In this document: in pieces, positions 7,504 to 15,715 of the stretch
Layout: each line of letters begins with the position of its first letter
Position numbering within the stretch: the first letter of the stretch is position 1
NCBI RefSeq assembly: GCF_029945895.1
Contig: NZ_JAQSDL010000115.1
Coordinates: forward strand, 10,015 to 74,014
Direction: 5' to 3'
DNA length: 64,000 nucleotides
From: Polaromonas sp.
Lineage (GTDB): Bacteria; Pseudomonadota; Gammaproteobacteria; Burkholderiales; Burkholderiaceae_C
Translations under genes and position numbers: made by a program
Notes under the pieces: model-generated
What the model saw: the letters and a program-made list of their open reading frames with translations, nothing else
What the model was told of the DNA's origin: nothing
The model's database searches: none

Positions 7504-8334
7504 TCAAACCGGCTGCAAGCGGCGGATGATCTCTGTGGTCGCCGCGGCCTGGTTCATCGTATAAAAATGAATGCCCGGCACACCCGCGGTGCGCAGCTGG
7601 TCACACAGGGCGGTGATCACATCGAGACCAAAGCTCTTGATGGACGCGGTGTCGTCGCCGAAGCCCTGCAGGCGCAGGCGGATCCAGCGCGGAATCTCGG
7701 CACCGCAGGCATCGGAAAACCGCATGAGCTGGGTCGAGCTGGTGATCGGCATGATGCCGGGCACCACGGGTACGTCCACACCCAGCCGGCGGGTGTCCTC
7801 GACAAAGCGGAAGTAGGCCTCCGCATTGAAAAAATACTGGGTGATGGCCGAATTGGCGCCGGCCTGGACCTTGGCTGCAAAGGCCTGCAAATCGGCATCG
7901 GCCGACTTGGCCTGCGGGTGAATCTCGGGGTAGGCCGCCACCTCGATGTGAAAGGCATCGCCGGTGAAGTCGCGGATGAACGCCACCAGGTCGCTGGCGT
8001 AATGGAACTCGCCACCGATGCCGTAACCGCTGGGCAAATCGCCGCGCAGCGCCACCAGGCGCTTGACGCCCATGGCCTGCAGGGCGGCGAGTTGCTGACG
8101 CACCGTGGCCTTGGTCGCACCGACACACGAGAAGTGGCAGGCGGCCGCCACGCCTTCCTTCAGGATTTCGCCGACCGTGCCAAAGGTGCCTTCCTGGGTG
8201 GAACCACCGGCGCCAAAGGTGACCGAGCAGAACTCGGGCTGGTGCGTGTACAGCGCCTGGCGCGTCAGGCGCAGCTTGTCGGCACCCTCGGGCGTCTTGG
8301 GCGGAAAAAATTCAAAACTGATGGGCAGGTTCAT
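7504..8334 (-). CDS. metF: 5,10-methylenetetrahydrofolate reductase
   Basis: A 276-aa FAD enzyme that makes 5-methyl-tetrahydrofolate for methionine synthesis. It begins MNLPISFEFFPPKT, the standard N-terminus. Family motifs are FCSVTFGAGGST, GVKRLVALRGDLP, EVAAYPEIHP, SAITQYFF and PGIMPI. The ATG at 8334 is fixed by family length; a longer frame is Arg-rich and unlike MetF. The 31-base gap from the upstream tlyA-like gene is mostly a TCTG tandem repeat, and no clear Shine-Dalgarno is visible, so translation may depend on coupling. Confidence 0.95.
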   Translation of the reverse strand: MNLPISFEFFPPKTPEGADKLRLTRQALYTHQPEFCSVTFGAGGSTQEGTFGTVGEILKEGVAAACHFSCVGATKATVRQQLAALQAMGVKRLVALRGDLPSGYGIGGEFHYASDLVAFIRDFTGDAFHIEVAAYPEIHPQAKSADADLQAFAAKVQAGANSAITQYFFNAEAYFRFVEDTRRLGVDVPVVPGIMPITSSTQLMRFSDACGAEIPRWIRLRLQGFGDDTASIKSFGLDVITALCDQLRTAGVPGIHFYTMNQAAATTEIIRRLQPV

Positions 8335-8344
8335 CGCAGTTGTC

Positions 8345-8364
8345 TCTGTCTGTCTGTCTGTCTG
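8345..8364. repeat. Tetranucleotide tandem repeat (TCTG)5 in the metF leader
   Basis: Five perfect TCTG units (CAGA on the coding strand) occupy most of the gap between the tlyA-like stop codon and the metF start, where a ribosome-binding site would be expected. Confidence 0.85.
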
Positions 8365-8365
8365 A

Positions 8366-9367
8366 TCATTCTTCGTCGGGTTTGGTGCGGCGTTTTCCGC
8401 GCGCCGGGCCGTGCTGGCCCGCGTGGGCTTCCTCCGAGTCCTCATGCGCTTCATGCAGCGCGCGCAGTTCGGCGCGCGGTGTGCGTTTGACGGCCTTGCG
8501 CGGGGGCGGCGCCGGCAGCGGCTGGTCTTCACCGATGTTGTTGTGGCCCTTGACAGCGTGAATGAAGAACTCACGGTTGCCGTCCCCGCCTTCGATCGGC
8601 GAGGCCAGCCAGGCCTTCACGTCCAGACCCAGCGCAGCGCAGGCATCACGCAGACGCTTTTCGACAAATTCAAAATGCTCGGCGTCGCGCACAATGCCGC
8701 CCTTGCCGATCTGGCCGGGCTGCAGTTCGAACTGGGGTTTGACCAGCATCAGCAGATGGCCGCCGGCTTTCAGCAGGCGCACCACGGCCGGCAGCACCAG
8801 CGTGAGGGAGATGAAAGACAGGTCGCCGGTCAGGAAGTCAAAGTTGGCCTCAACGGGCTCCCTCTCTTCATCGTCGAAGTTTTCATCGTCAAATTCGCCC
8901 TCAGCGCCCGTCGCATGGACGGAACCAGCTACCAAATCAATAGCAGTCATGGAACGGGCGTTGAGACCTTCAATACACACCACACGGGCGTCCTCGCGCA
9001 GGCTGGGGTGCAACTGGCCATGGCCCACGTCCACACCCACCACTTGCACGGCACCGTGCTGCAACAGGCAGTCGGTGAAACCGCCGGTGGATTGTCCGAC
9101 GTCCAGGCAACGCAGGCCGGCCACGCTGAGGCCGGTGCTCTTGAGCGCCCCCTCGAGCTTGAGCCCGCCACGCGAGATGTATTTGGATTCGGTGGTGTCG
9201 GGAATCTGCAGCTCGGCACCCTCCGGAATCTCGTCACCGTTTTTGGCGACCTTTTTCCAGGGCGCGCTTTCCTCGGCGCGCCACAGAACGCCCGAAGCGA
9301 TCAGGCGCTGGGCCTGGGACCGGGTGGCGGCAAAGCCGTTGTCAACGAGAAAGAGGTCAGCGCGCAT
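8366..9367 (-). CDS. tlyA: TlyA-family rRNA 2'-O-methyltransferase / haemolysin-A-like protein
   Basis: A 333-aa protein with an N-terminal S4 RNA-binding domain (about residues 1-60, RADLFLVDNGFAATRSQAQRLI) and an FtsJ-like SAM methyltransferase domain. Motifs are SRGGLKLEGAL, CLDVGQSTGGFTDCLL and GDLSFISLTLVLPA. Compared with the family, about 30 extra, mostly acidic residues (139-175) sit between GLNAR and FDFLTGDLSF; their start is encoded by part of a dispersed repeat. A charged tail follows residue 275. It lies between ahcY and metF, so a SAM-using enzyme sits inside the methyl-cycle operon. Confidence 0.85.
   Translation of the reverse strand: MRADLFLVDNGFAATRSQAQRLIASGVLWRAEESAPWKKVAKNGDEIPEGAELQIPDTTESKYISRGGLKLEGALKSTGLSVAGLRCLDVGQSTGGFTDCLLQHGAVQVVGVDVGHGQLHPSLREDARVVCIEGLNARSMTAIDLVAGSVHATGAEGEFDDENFDDEEREPVEANFDFLTGDLSFISLTLVLPAVVRLLKAGGHLLMLVKPQFELQPGQIGKGGIVRDAEHFEFVEKRLRDACAALGLDVKAWLASPIEGGDGNREFFIHAVKGHNNIGEDQPLPAPPPRKAVKRTPRAELRALHEAHEDSEEAHAGQHGPARGKRRTKPDEE
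8927..8944 (-). repeat. Partial dispersed repeat family A inside the tlyA-like gene
   Basis: AGCTACCAAATCAATAGC is the GCTATTGATTTGGTAGCT end of the family. It encodes part of the extra acidic insert in the methyltransferase. Only the end is recognisable, so the assignment is moderate. Confidence 0.4.
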
Positions 9368-9428
9368 GGTTTTAAATCCTGGAAACTTCAGGGGCGCAGC
9401 GAGCGCCCGTCAGCCAAGGCGCGGGTGG

Positions 9429-9469
9429 CTGCGAACCGGAACGTACTTCAGGTACGTGAGGATTCGCAG
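9429..9469 (-). terminator. Intercistronic hairpin after ahcY
   Basis: The outer arms CTGCGAA and TTCGCAG enclose an inner ACGTAC/GTACGT stem. It has no T-run, so it is more likely an mRNA-stabilising or attenuating structure between ahcY and tlyA than a strong terminator. Confidence 0.5.
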
Positions 9470-9511
9470 ACGGGCCCCGCAACACAGGATCACGGGCGCG
9501 CAGTAGCCCAA

Positions 9512-10951
<1,440 letters not shown>

Positions 10952-11053
10952 GGGGTATCTCCAAAATCAAGAGTCCAACTGGGCAAAATAGCCACGGCCA
11001 CAAGGCGTCAGGTCGAGGGTGGGTTGGTCAACTCACCCGGCTTGAAAGCACAT

Positions 11054-11126
11054 GCGGGTGAGCGTGGTTGCAGATGAATATCCTGAGCCTAGACCACATG
11101 CCGTGGGTTGCAACGCTCCTCAGGAA
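11054..11126 (-). promoter_or_regulatory. SAH riboswitch controlling ahcY
   Basis: Read on the minus strand, the leader has CCTGAGGAGCGTTGCAAC, then AGGCTCAGG, then GCAACCACGCTCACCC. These are the conserved blocks of the S-adenosylhomocysteine riboswitch (Rfam SAH_riboswitch), including CAGG/CCTG and GAGCGT/ACGCTC pairings. This class is known upstream of ahcY in beta- and gammaproteobacteria and turns expression on when SAH accumulates. About 100 bases separate it from the ahcY start, enough for an expression platform. Confidence 0.88.
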
Positions 11127-11132
11127 GCCTGA

Positions 11133-11138
11133 ATTATA
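11133..11138 (-). promoter_or_regulatory. Candidate -10 box of the ahcY operon
   Basis: A perfect TATAAT on the minus strand is placed so that transcription would begin about 7-10 bases downstream, exactly at the 5' edge of the riboswitch. No good -35 at 17 bp is seen; TTGGCA lies 22 bp upstream. Confidence 0.6.
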
Positions 11139-11231
11139 CCGAAACAAGCCGTGGGCCGCTTGCCAACTGGGGGCCACCTCTCCCCAAGCTCAGGACGAGC
11201 GGGTAAATGGCCACCGCGAAGGCATCTCTTC

Positions 11232-11322
11232 GCAAGCAGGGGCCGCGGTCCGGCTTTGCCGGCCGCAAGGCGCAGCGCCCCCCCCGGGGGCAGCGACCAC
11301 ACGCAGTGGGGAGCGTGGGGGC
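11232..11322 (-). repeat. Dispersed intergenic repeat, family B, reverse copy
   Basis: CAAGCAGGGGCCGCGGTCCGGCTTTGCCGG through CCCCCCGGGGGCAGCG to CACGCAGTGGGGAGCGTGGGGGC is the reverse complement of the block at 112-206. It lies between the ahcY promoter and the HAD gene start. Confidence 0.7.
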
Positions 11323-11346
11323 TATGGTCCGTGCGAAAATTTCACC

Positions 11347-12162
11347 ATGCAAGAACTGAGCAACTGGCCGGCCGCCGAGCGCCGCGCCATCACCGGCGTT
11401 TTCACCGACATCGACGACACCCTGACCACCGAAGGCGCGATCACGCCCGATGCGCTGCGGGCGCTGGCGGACCTGAAGGCTGCCGGCCTGCATGTGATTC
11501 CCATCACCGGCCGCCCGGTGGGCTGGAGCGAACCTTTTGCACTCGCCTGGCCGGTGGATGCCATCGTTGCGGAAAACGGTGCGGTGGCGCTGCTTTCAAG
11601 TCAAATCAGGGTGCAGCCCTCGTCTGGAGGGCGCGAGCAGCTATCAAAAAGATACCAGCAGGACGAAGAAACACGGCTCATCAACTATGCCCGCATGTTG
11701 CAGGTGGCGGCCCGCGTGACGCGCGAGGTGCCCGGCGCGGTGATCTCGCAGGACAGTCCGGGGCGCGAAACCGACATCGCGATCGACCACAGCGAGTTTG
11801 TGCACCTTCCGCCGGCCGCGATCGCGCAGGCGGTGCAGATCATGCAAAGCGAAGGCATGAACGCGACGGTCAGTTCCATCCACATCAACGGCTGGTTCGG
11901 CGCGCACAACAAGCTCGAAGGCGCGCGCTGGATCGTGCGCGAGCTGTTCGGGCGCAACCTTGACGCGGAAATGGCGAACTGGGTGTATGTCGGCGACTCG
12001 ACCAACGACCAGCTCATGTTCGAGGCCTTCGCGCACTCGGTGGGCGTGGCCAACATCCGCCGCTTTGAAGCCGAGCTGAGCCACAAACCGCGCTACATCA
12101 CCCAGGGTGAACGCGGGGCCGGTTTTGCCGAAGTGGCGGCGGCGCTGCTTGCGGTCAACTAG
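11347..12162 (+). CDS. HAD-superfamily (Cof/MPGP-like) sugar-phosphate phosphatase
   Basis: A 271-aa HAD phosphatase. The nucleophile motif is D21-I-D-D-T-L-T, the second motif IPITGRP is near residue 52, the AENGA cap entry is near 76, and the C-terminal GDSTND motif is near residue 217, as in HAD-IIB enzymes acting on sugar phosphates. The ATG at 11347 is chosen because upstream codons run through a dispersed repeat and the riboswitch antisense. About 20 residues (84-104) in the cap are encoded by a family-A repeat. A second, decayed copy of the 3' part is seen at 22786-22849. The substrate is unknown. Confidence 0.8.
   Translation: MQELSNWPAAERRAITGVFTDIDDTLTTEGAITPDALRALADLKAAGLHVIPITGRPVGWSEPFALAWPVDAIVAENGAVALLSSQIRVQPSSGGREQLSKRYQQDEETRLINYARMLQVAARVTREVPGAVISQDSPGRETDIAIDHSEFVHLPPAAIAQAVQIMQSEGMNATVSSIHINGWFGAHNKLEGARWIVRELFGRNLDAEMANWVYVGDSTNDQLMFEAFAHSVGVANIRRFEAELSHKPRYITQGERGAGFAEVAAALLAVN
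11597..11656 (-). repeat. Dispersed repeat family A inside the HAD phosphatase gene
   Basis: GTGCAGCCCTCGTCTGGAGGGCGCGAGCAGCTATCAAAAAGATA is a reverse copy that keeps the reading frame and adds a polar segment after VALLSSQ. Confidence 0.65.
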
Positions 12163-12170
12163 CCTGCTCC

Positions 12171-12220
12171 AGGGCCTCCAGCCCTTACCCCCTATGAGCA
12201 GTTTGCTATCGAATTGATAT
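12171..12220 (-). repeat. Dispersed repeat family A, reverse copy
   Basis: GGGCCTCCAGCCCTTACCCCCTATGAGCAGTTTGCTATCGAATTG lies between the convergent HAD and histidine kinase genes. Confidence 0.65.
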
Positions 12221-12263
12221 CAAGCTCAGTACTCACATCGCGCAGGGCTGCGCCGCTGCCACA

Positions 12264-14969
12264 TCACAAAGCGCAGAGACCCAGCCGCACACGAAAGCAG
12301 GCTCCGGGATGCATGTCGTCCACCAGTACCAGTGTGCCGTTCAGGCGGCGCATGATCTGCCAACTGATTGCCAGGCCAAGGCCGGCGCCGTGCGCGGCTG
12401 AATGGGCATGCAGCCAGCCGCGTGAAAATTTGCTGAAAATACGCTCGCGCTCGTCGGGGTGGATGCCGGGGCCATTGTCCTGGACCAGCACCTGGTAACA
12501 CCCGTCAGTGATGCAGGCTGAAATACGTACCTGCGGCTGGGGGTTGGTGTTGTACTTGATCGCGTTGGCGATCAGGTTGATGAACACCTGGCCAAGCCTG
12601 TCATTGTCGGCACGCACCAGCGCCCCACCGGCCAGGTTGTCGTACACCAGCGCCACGCCCGCCGCGGCGGCCAGCCCCTCACACACCCGCATGGCATTAT
12701 CCAGAGCGACCTGGGGATCGACGATATCCAGCGACCAGTGATCCTCGCCGCCTTCCAGCGCGCTGAGATCAAGAATGCCGTCCAGCAAGCGGGTCAGGCG
12801 GATGCTCTCCGCGTGGATGATGTTCATGTAGCGCCTGGCGTCCTGCGCGGGGATGTCGGGCGTGTCCAGCAGGATTTCGGAGAATGAGCGGATCGAAGTC
12901 ATGGGGGTGCGAACCTCATGACTGACCTTGCTCAGAAAGTCGTCTTTCTGCCCGTCGAGCAGCGTCAGCCGATGGTTGGCGGACCGCAGTTCTTCCGCGC
13001 TCGCAGCCAGTTGTTGGGACTGCTCCTCCAGGCGGTGGCTGTAGTCGCGAATGCGCTGTGTTTCATCGGCAATCTTCAGCAATTCCGAAAGGCTGATGGT
13101 CTCACCGGTCACAACCTGGGACACCATGGCACGCGCACTCGCTGCGCCCACGCTGCCGGCCAGCTTGCGCTCCAGCTCGGTGATCAGGGCGTCACCGGCG
13201 ATCAGGTCGTGCGGGTCCCGCTGTGCCAGGCGGTTGCCGTCGGCGAACAGGCGCTGCGCCTCCTCCGCCCCGATCACCCGCTGGGCCAGCACATTGAGAT
13301 CATGGGCCGAGGCCGAGCGGCTGACGATACGGGAGGTGTCTGCCGCCCGGTGATGAAAGACATCGACGAACAAGGCACCCTGCAGGTGCTCCAGCGGTTT
13401 GGGTTCGCTGAAAAGCGACACAAAAACAAATGTCAGGATGTTGGCGGACATGCTCCAGAAAACCGAATGCACCAGCGGATCAAGGCCCTCCAGGCCGAAC
13501 AGGGCATGCGGGCGGAGCAAGGACGAACCCCACAGGCCGAAGTTGATATCGGCGGTGCTCAGGAACAGGTCACCCCGGAAGCCGGGCAACAACAGCGTAT
13601 ACGCCCAGAAGGCGGCGCCGGCAATCAGCCCGGCCAGAGCGCCGCGGCCCGTCGCCCGGCGCCAGAACAGCCCGCCCACCAGACAAGGCAGCAATTGCGC
13701 CGCGCCTGCAAAGGCGACCAGCCCGATGGACGCAAGCGCGTCCAGCCGGCCGGACAGGCGAAAATAAAGAAAGGCGAGAAGCAGAACAATACAGATACTG
13801 GTGCGCCGCGTGACAAGCAAAAACCGCCGCACGTCCCCGCTGGCGTTGAGCGAAACCCACGGCAAACGCATCGCAATGGGCAGCACAATGTGGTTGGAGA
13901 TCATGGTCGAAAGTGCAATACACCCCACGATCACCATCGAGGTGGCCGACGAAAAGCCGCCGAGAAAAGCCAGCAGCGCGACATTGCCCTGGCCGGCCCA
14001 CATCGGCAGTGTCAACACGAACATGTCGGGGTTTGCGCCCTGGGGCAGGTAGCTGAGCCCCGCGATGGTGATGGGTATCACGAACAGGCTGATCAGCATG
14101 AGATACAGGGGGAACAGCCAGGCAGCCGTCTGCAGATGGCGCTCGTCGCCGATCTCCACCACGGTCATCTGGAACTGCCGCGGCAGGCAGATGACTGCCG
14201 CACCGGCCAGAAAAATCAGCGTGATCCAGCGCGGCCCGAAGACCTCGCTGGTGCGCAGCAGGTCTTGCGGCATGCGGTCAAAAATTTCACGCGGCCCGTC
14301 TGCAATGCCGAACACCACAAACAGGCCAACGCCCAGCAACGCCACCAGCTTCACGACGGCTTCCACGGCGATCGCGGCCACCACGCCGTGATGGCGTTCG
14401 TTGGCATCAATGTTGCGCGTCCCAAACAGGATGGTGAAGGCCGCCATGCCCGCCGCGATCCAGAACGCGAGCTGGAAGTTGGGCTGACCGATCGGAATGC
14501 CGCTCAGCGCGTCCGGGCCGGTGCGGCTGAATATCTGGAAGCTGGTGGTCAGGGCCTTGAGTTGAAGCGCGATGTAAGGCGTGGTGGCCGCCGCTGCAAT
14601 CAGCGTCACGAGCGCGGCGATGGCGGGACTTTTGCCGTAGCGCGAGGAGATCATGTCCGCGATCGAGGTGATCCGGTGAATCTGCCCGATGCGCACCAGC
14701 TTGCGCAGGAAGAACCACCACCCTGCAAAAACCAGCGTCGGCCCCAGGTAAATCGTCAGGTATTCGAGACCGTTGCGCGCGGCGGACCCGACAGCGCCGT
14801 AAAACGTCCAGGAGGTGCAGTAAATCGAAATCGAGAGCGTGTAGGTAACCGGCGAACGCAGCCACCCCAGCTGGCCCCGCCGCGCGCGCCGGTCGCTGAT
14901 GAATGCCACACCGAAAAGAAAGGTGACATAGACAAGCGCAACAACGAGGGGAAGGTTCGCGGAAAGCAT
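12264..14969 (-). CDS. SLC5 (sodium/solute symporter)-type sensor histidine kinase, CbrA-like
   Basis: A 901-aa protein. Residues 1 to about 490 form a multi-helix sodium:solute symporter-like module (YCTSWTFYGAVG, ISSRYGK, LPRQFQMTVVEIGDERH). A linker and coiled coil (RDYSHRLEEQSQQLAASAEELRSA) lead to a HisKA domain with phospho-acceptor H684 in VSHEVRTPMTS, then a HATPase domain with NLIANAIKYN, VQDNGPGI and GAGLGLAIS. It resembles CbrA, which couples solute binding to signalling, but has no C-terminal receiver. The start ATG at 14969 overlaps the upstream small membrane gene (TGATG). The likely partner is the receiver protein two genes upstream. Confidence 0.87.
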   Translation of the reverse strand: MLSANLPLVVALVYVTFLFGVAFISDRRARRGQLGWLRSPVTYTLSISIYCTSWTFYGAVGSAARNGLEYLTIYLGPTLVFAGWWFFLRKLVRIGQIHRITSIADMISSRYGKSPAIAALVTLIAAAATTPYIALQLKALTTSFQIFSRTGPDALSGIPIGQPNFQLAFWIAAGMAAFTILFGTRNIDANERHHGVVAAIAVEAVVKLVALLGVGLFVVFGIADGPREIFDRMPQDLLRTSEVFGPRWITLIFLAGAAVICLPRQFQMTVVEIGDERHLQTAAWLFPLYLMLISLFVIPITIAGLSYLPQGANPDMFVLTLPMWAGQGNVALLAFLGGFSSATSMVIVGCIALSTMISNHIVLPIAMRLPWVSLNASGDVRRFLLVTRRTSICIVLLLAFLYFRLSGRLDALASIGLVAFAGAAQLLPCLVGGLFWRRATGRGALAGLIAGAAFWAYTLLLPGFRGDLFLSTADINFGLWGSSLLRPHALFGLEGLDPLVHSVFWSMSANILTFVFVSLFSEPKPLEHLQGALFVDVFHHRAADTSRIVSRSASAHDLNVLAQRVIGAEEAQRLFADGNRLAQRDPHDLIAGDALITELERKLAGSVGAASARAMVSQVVTGETISLSELLKIADETQRIRDYSHRLEEQSQQLAASAEELRSANHRLTLLDGQKDDFLSKVSHEVRTPMTSIRSFSEILLDTPDIPAQDARRYMNIIHAESIRLTRLLDGILDLSALEGGEDHWSLDIVDPQVALDNAMRVCEGLAAAAGVALVYDNLAGGALVRADNDRLGQVFINLIANAIKYNTNPQPQVRISACITDGCYQVLVQDNGPGIHPDERERIFSKFSRGWLHAHSAAHGAGLGLAISWQIMRRLNGTLVLVDDMHPGACFRVRLGLCAL

Positions 14970-15220
14970 CAGGCTTGGTCTGTGGCGTCCTCGTCTGGTG
15001 CAGCCGGCGCGGTGGGTGGTTCCAGACGGCGCACCAGCAAGACCGTCACCAGCACAATGGCGAGCCACACGCCAAAGATATACACCACGATCAATGGAAT
15101 ACCGAAAGGGCGCAGTGGCCCCGTGAACAGGGTGATGAACGGCGGGAACAGAAGAAAGAGCCCCAATGCCGGCAACAGCACCGCCGCGCTTTGTGCTCTA
15201 TGCGAGGGCGTGCCGTCCAT
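14969..15220 (-). CDS. Small two-helix membrane protein of the SLC5-kinase operon
   Basis: An 83-aa protein with two hydrophobic segments (about residues 15-33 and 40-65) and a Pro/Ala/Asp-rich cytoplasmic tail. It sits between the receiver gene (3-base gap) and the SLC5 kinase (1-base overlap). Small two-helix proteins also precede acetate/solute permeases of the SLC5 family (the YjcH-ActP pattern), so an accessory role for the symporter-like module is plausible. I cannot assign a named family. Confidence 0.72.
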   Translation of the reverse strand: MDGTPSHRAQSAAVLLPALGLFLLFPPFITLFTGPLRPFGIPLIVVYIFGVWLAIVLVTVLLVRRLEPPTAPAAPDEDATDQA

Positions 15221-15223
15221 GGC

Positions 15224-15595
15224 TCAGGTGCCGCACAGGCGTTTGACCTGCTCGACCAGGTCGCGGTTGGAAAACGGTTTGGTGATGTAGGCGTCGGCGC
15301 CGGCCTCCTCGGCGCGGGCTCGGTCATGCGCCTGGGCCGTGGCGGTCAGCATGATGACCCGGATCGCGCTGAGGCGGGCGTCGGACTTGACCGCCTTGAG
15401 CACTTCGAAGCCATTGCGCCGCGGCAACATGACATCCAGGATCACGAGCGCTGGCGGACTGGAACTGCGCAGGCGTGCCAACGCGGTTTCGCCGTCGCCC
15501 ACGCTGGAGACCTGGTGCCCTTCGCGGCGCAGGATAAAGCTCACCGATTCCACGATGTTGGCTTCATCTTCCACGATCAGTATCCGCCCAGCCAT
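15224..15595 (-). CDS. Single-domain response regulator (receiver only)
   Basis: A 123-aa CheY-like receiver: acidic pocket D10-E11, phospho-acceptor D54 in ILDVMLP, T84 in MLTAT and K106 in ITKPF. There is no output domain. The ATG at 15595 follows AAGGAAACAT. It is the first gene of the three-gene unit with the small membrane protein and SLC5 kinase, so it is the probable phosphorylation target, and its output must be by protein contact. Confidence 0.9.
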   Translation of the reverse strand: MAGRILIVEDEANIVESVSFILRREGHQVSSVGDGETALARLRSSSPPALVILDVMLPRRNGFEVLKAVKSDARLSAIRVIMLTATAQAHDRARAEEAGADAYITKPFSNRDLVEQVKRLCGT

Positions 15596-15715
15596 ATGTT
15601 TCCTTGGTCGTCTTCGCCACCACACCATGCACAAGGTGGTCTGCGGCGGCGGCTGCTTTGATCCAGCGAGCGCTGCAGGCAGTCTAGCCTTGCACACCCG
15701 CACGCGGCAGCGAAC

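Noticed and set aside
12918-15290. 790-codon open frame opposite the SLC5 kinase
   Set aside because: Arg/Gln/His-rich antisense of a well-supported protein.
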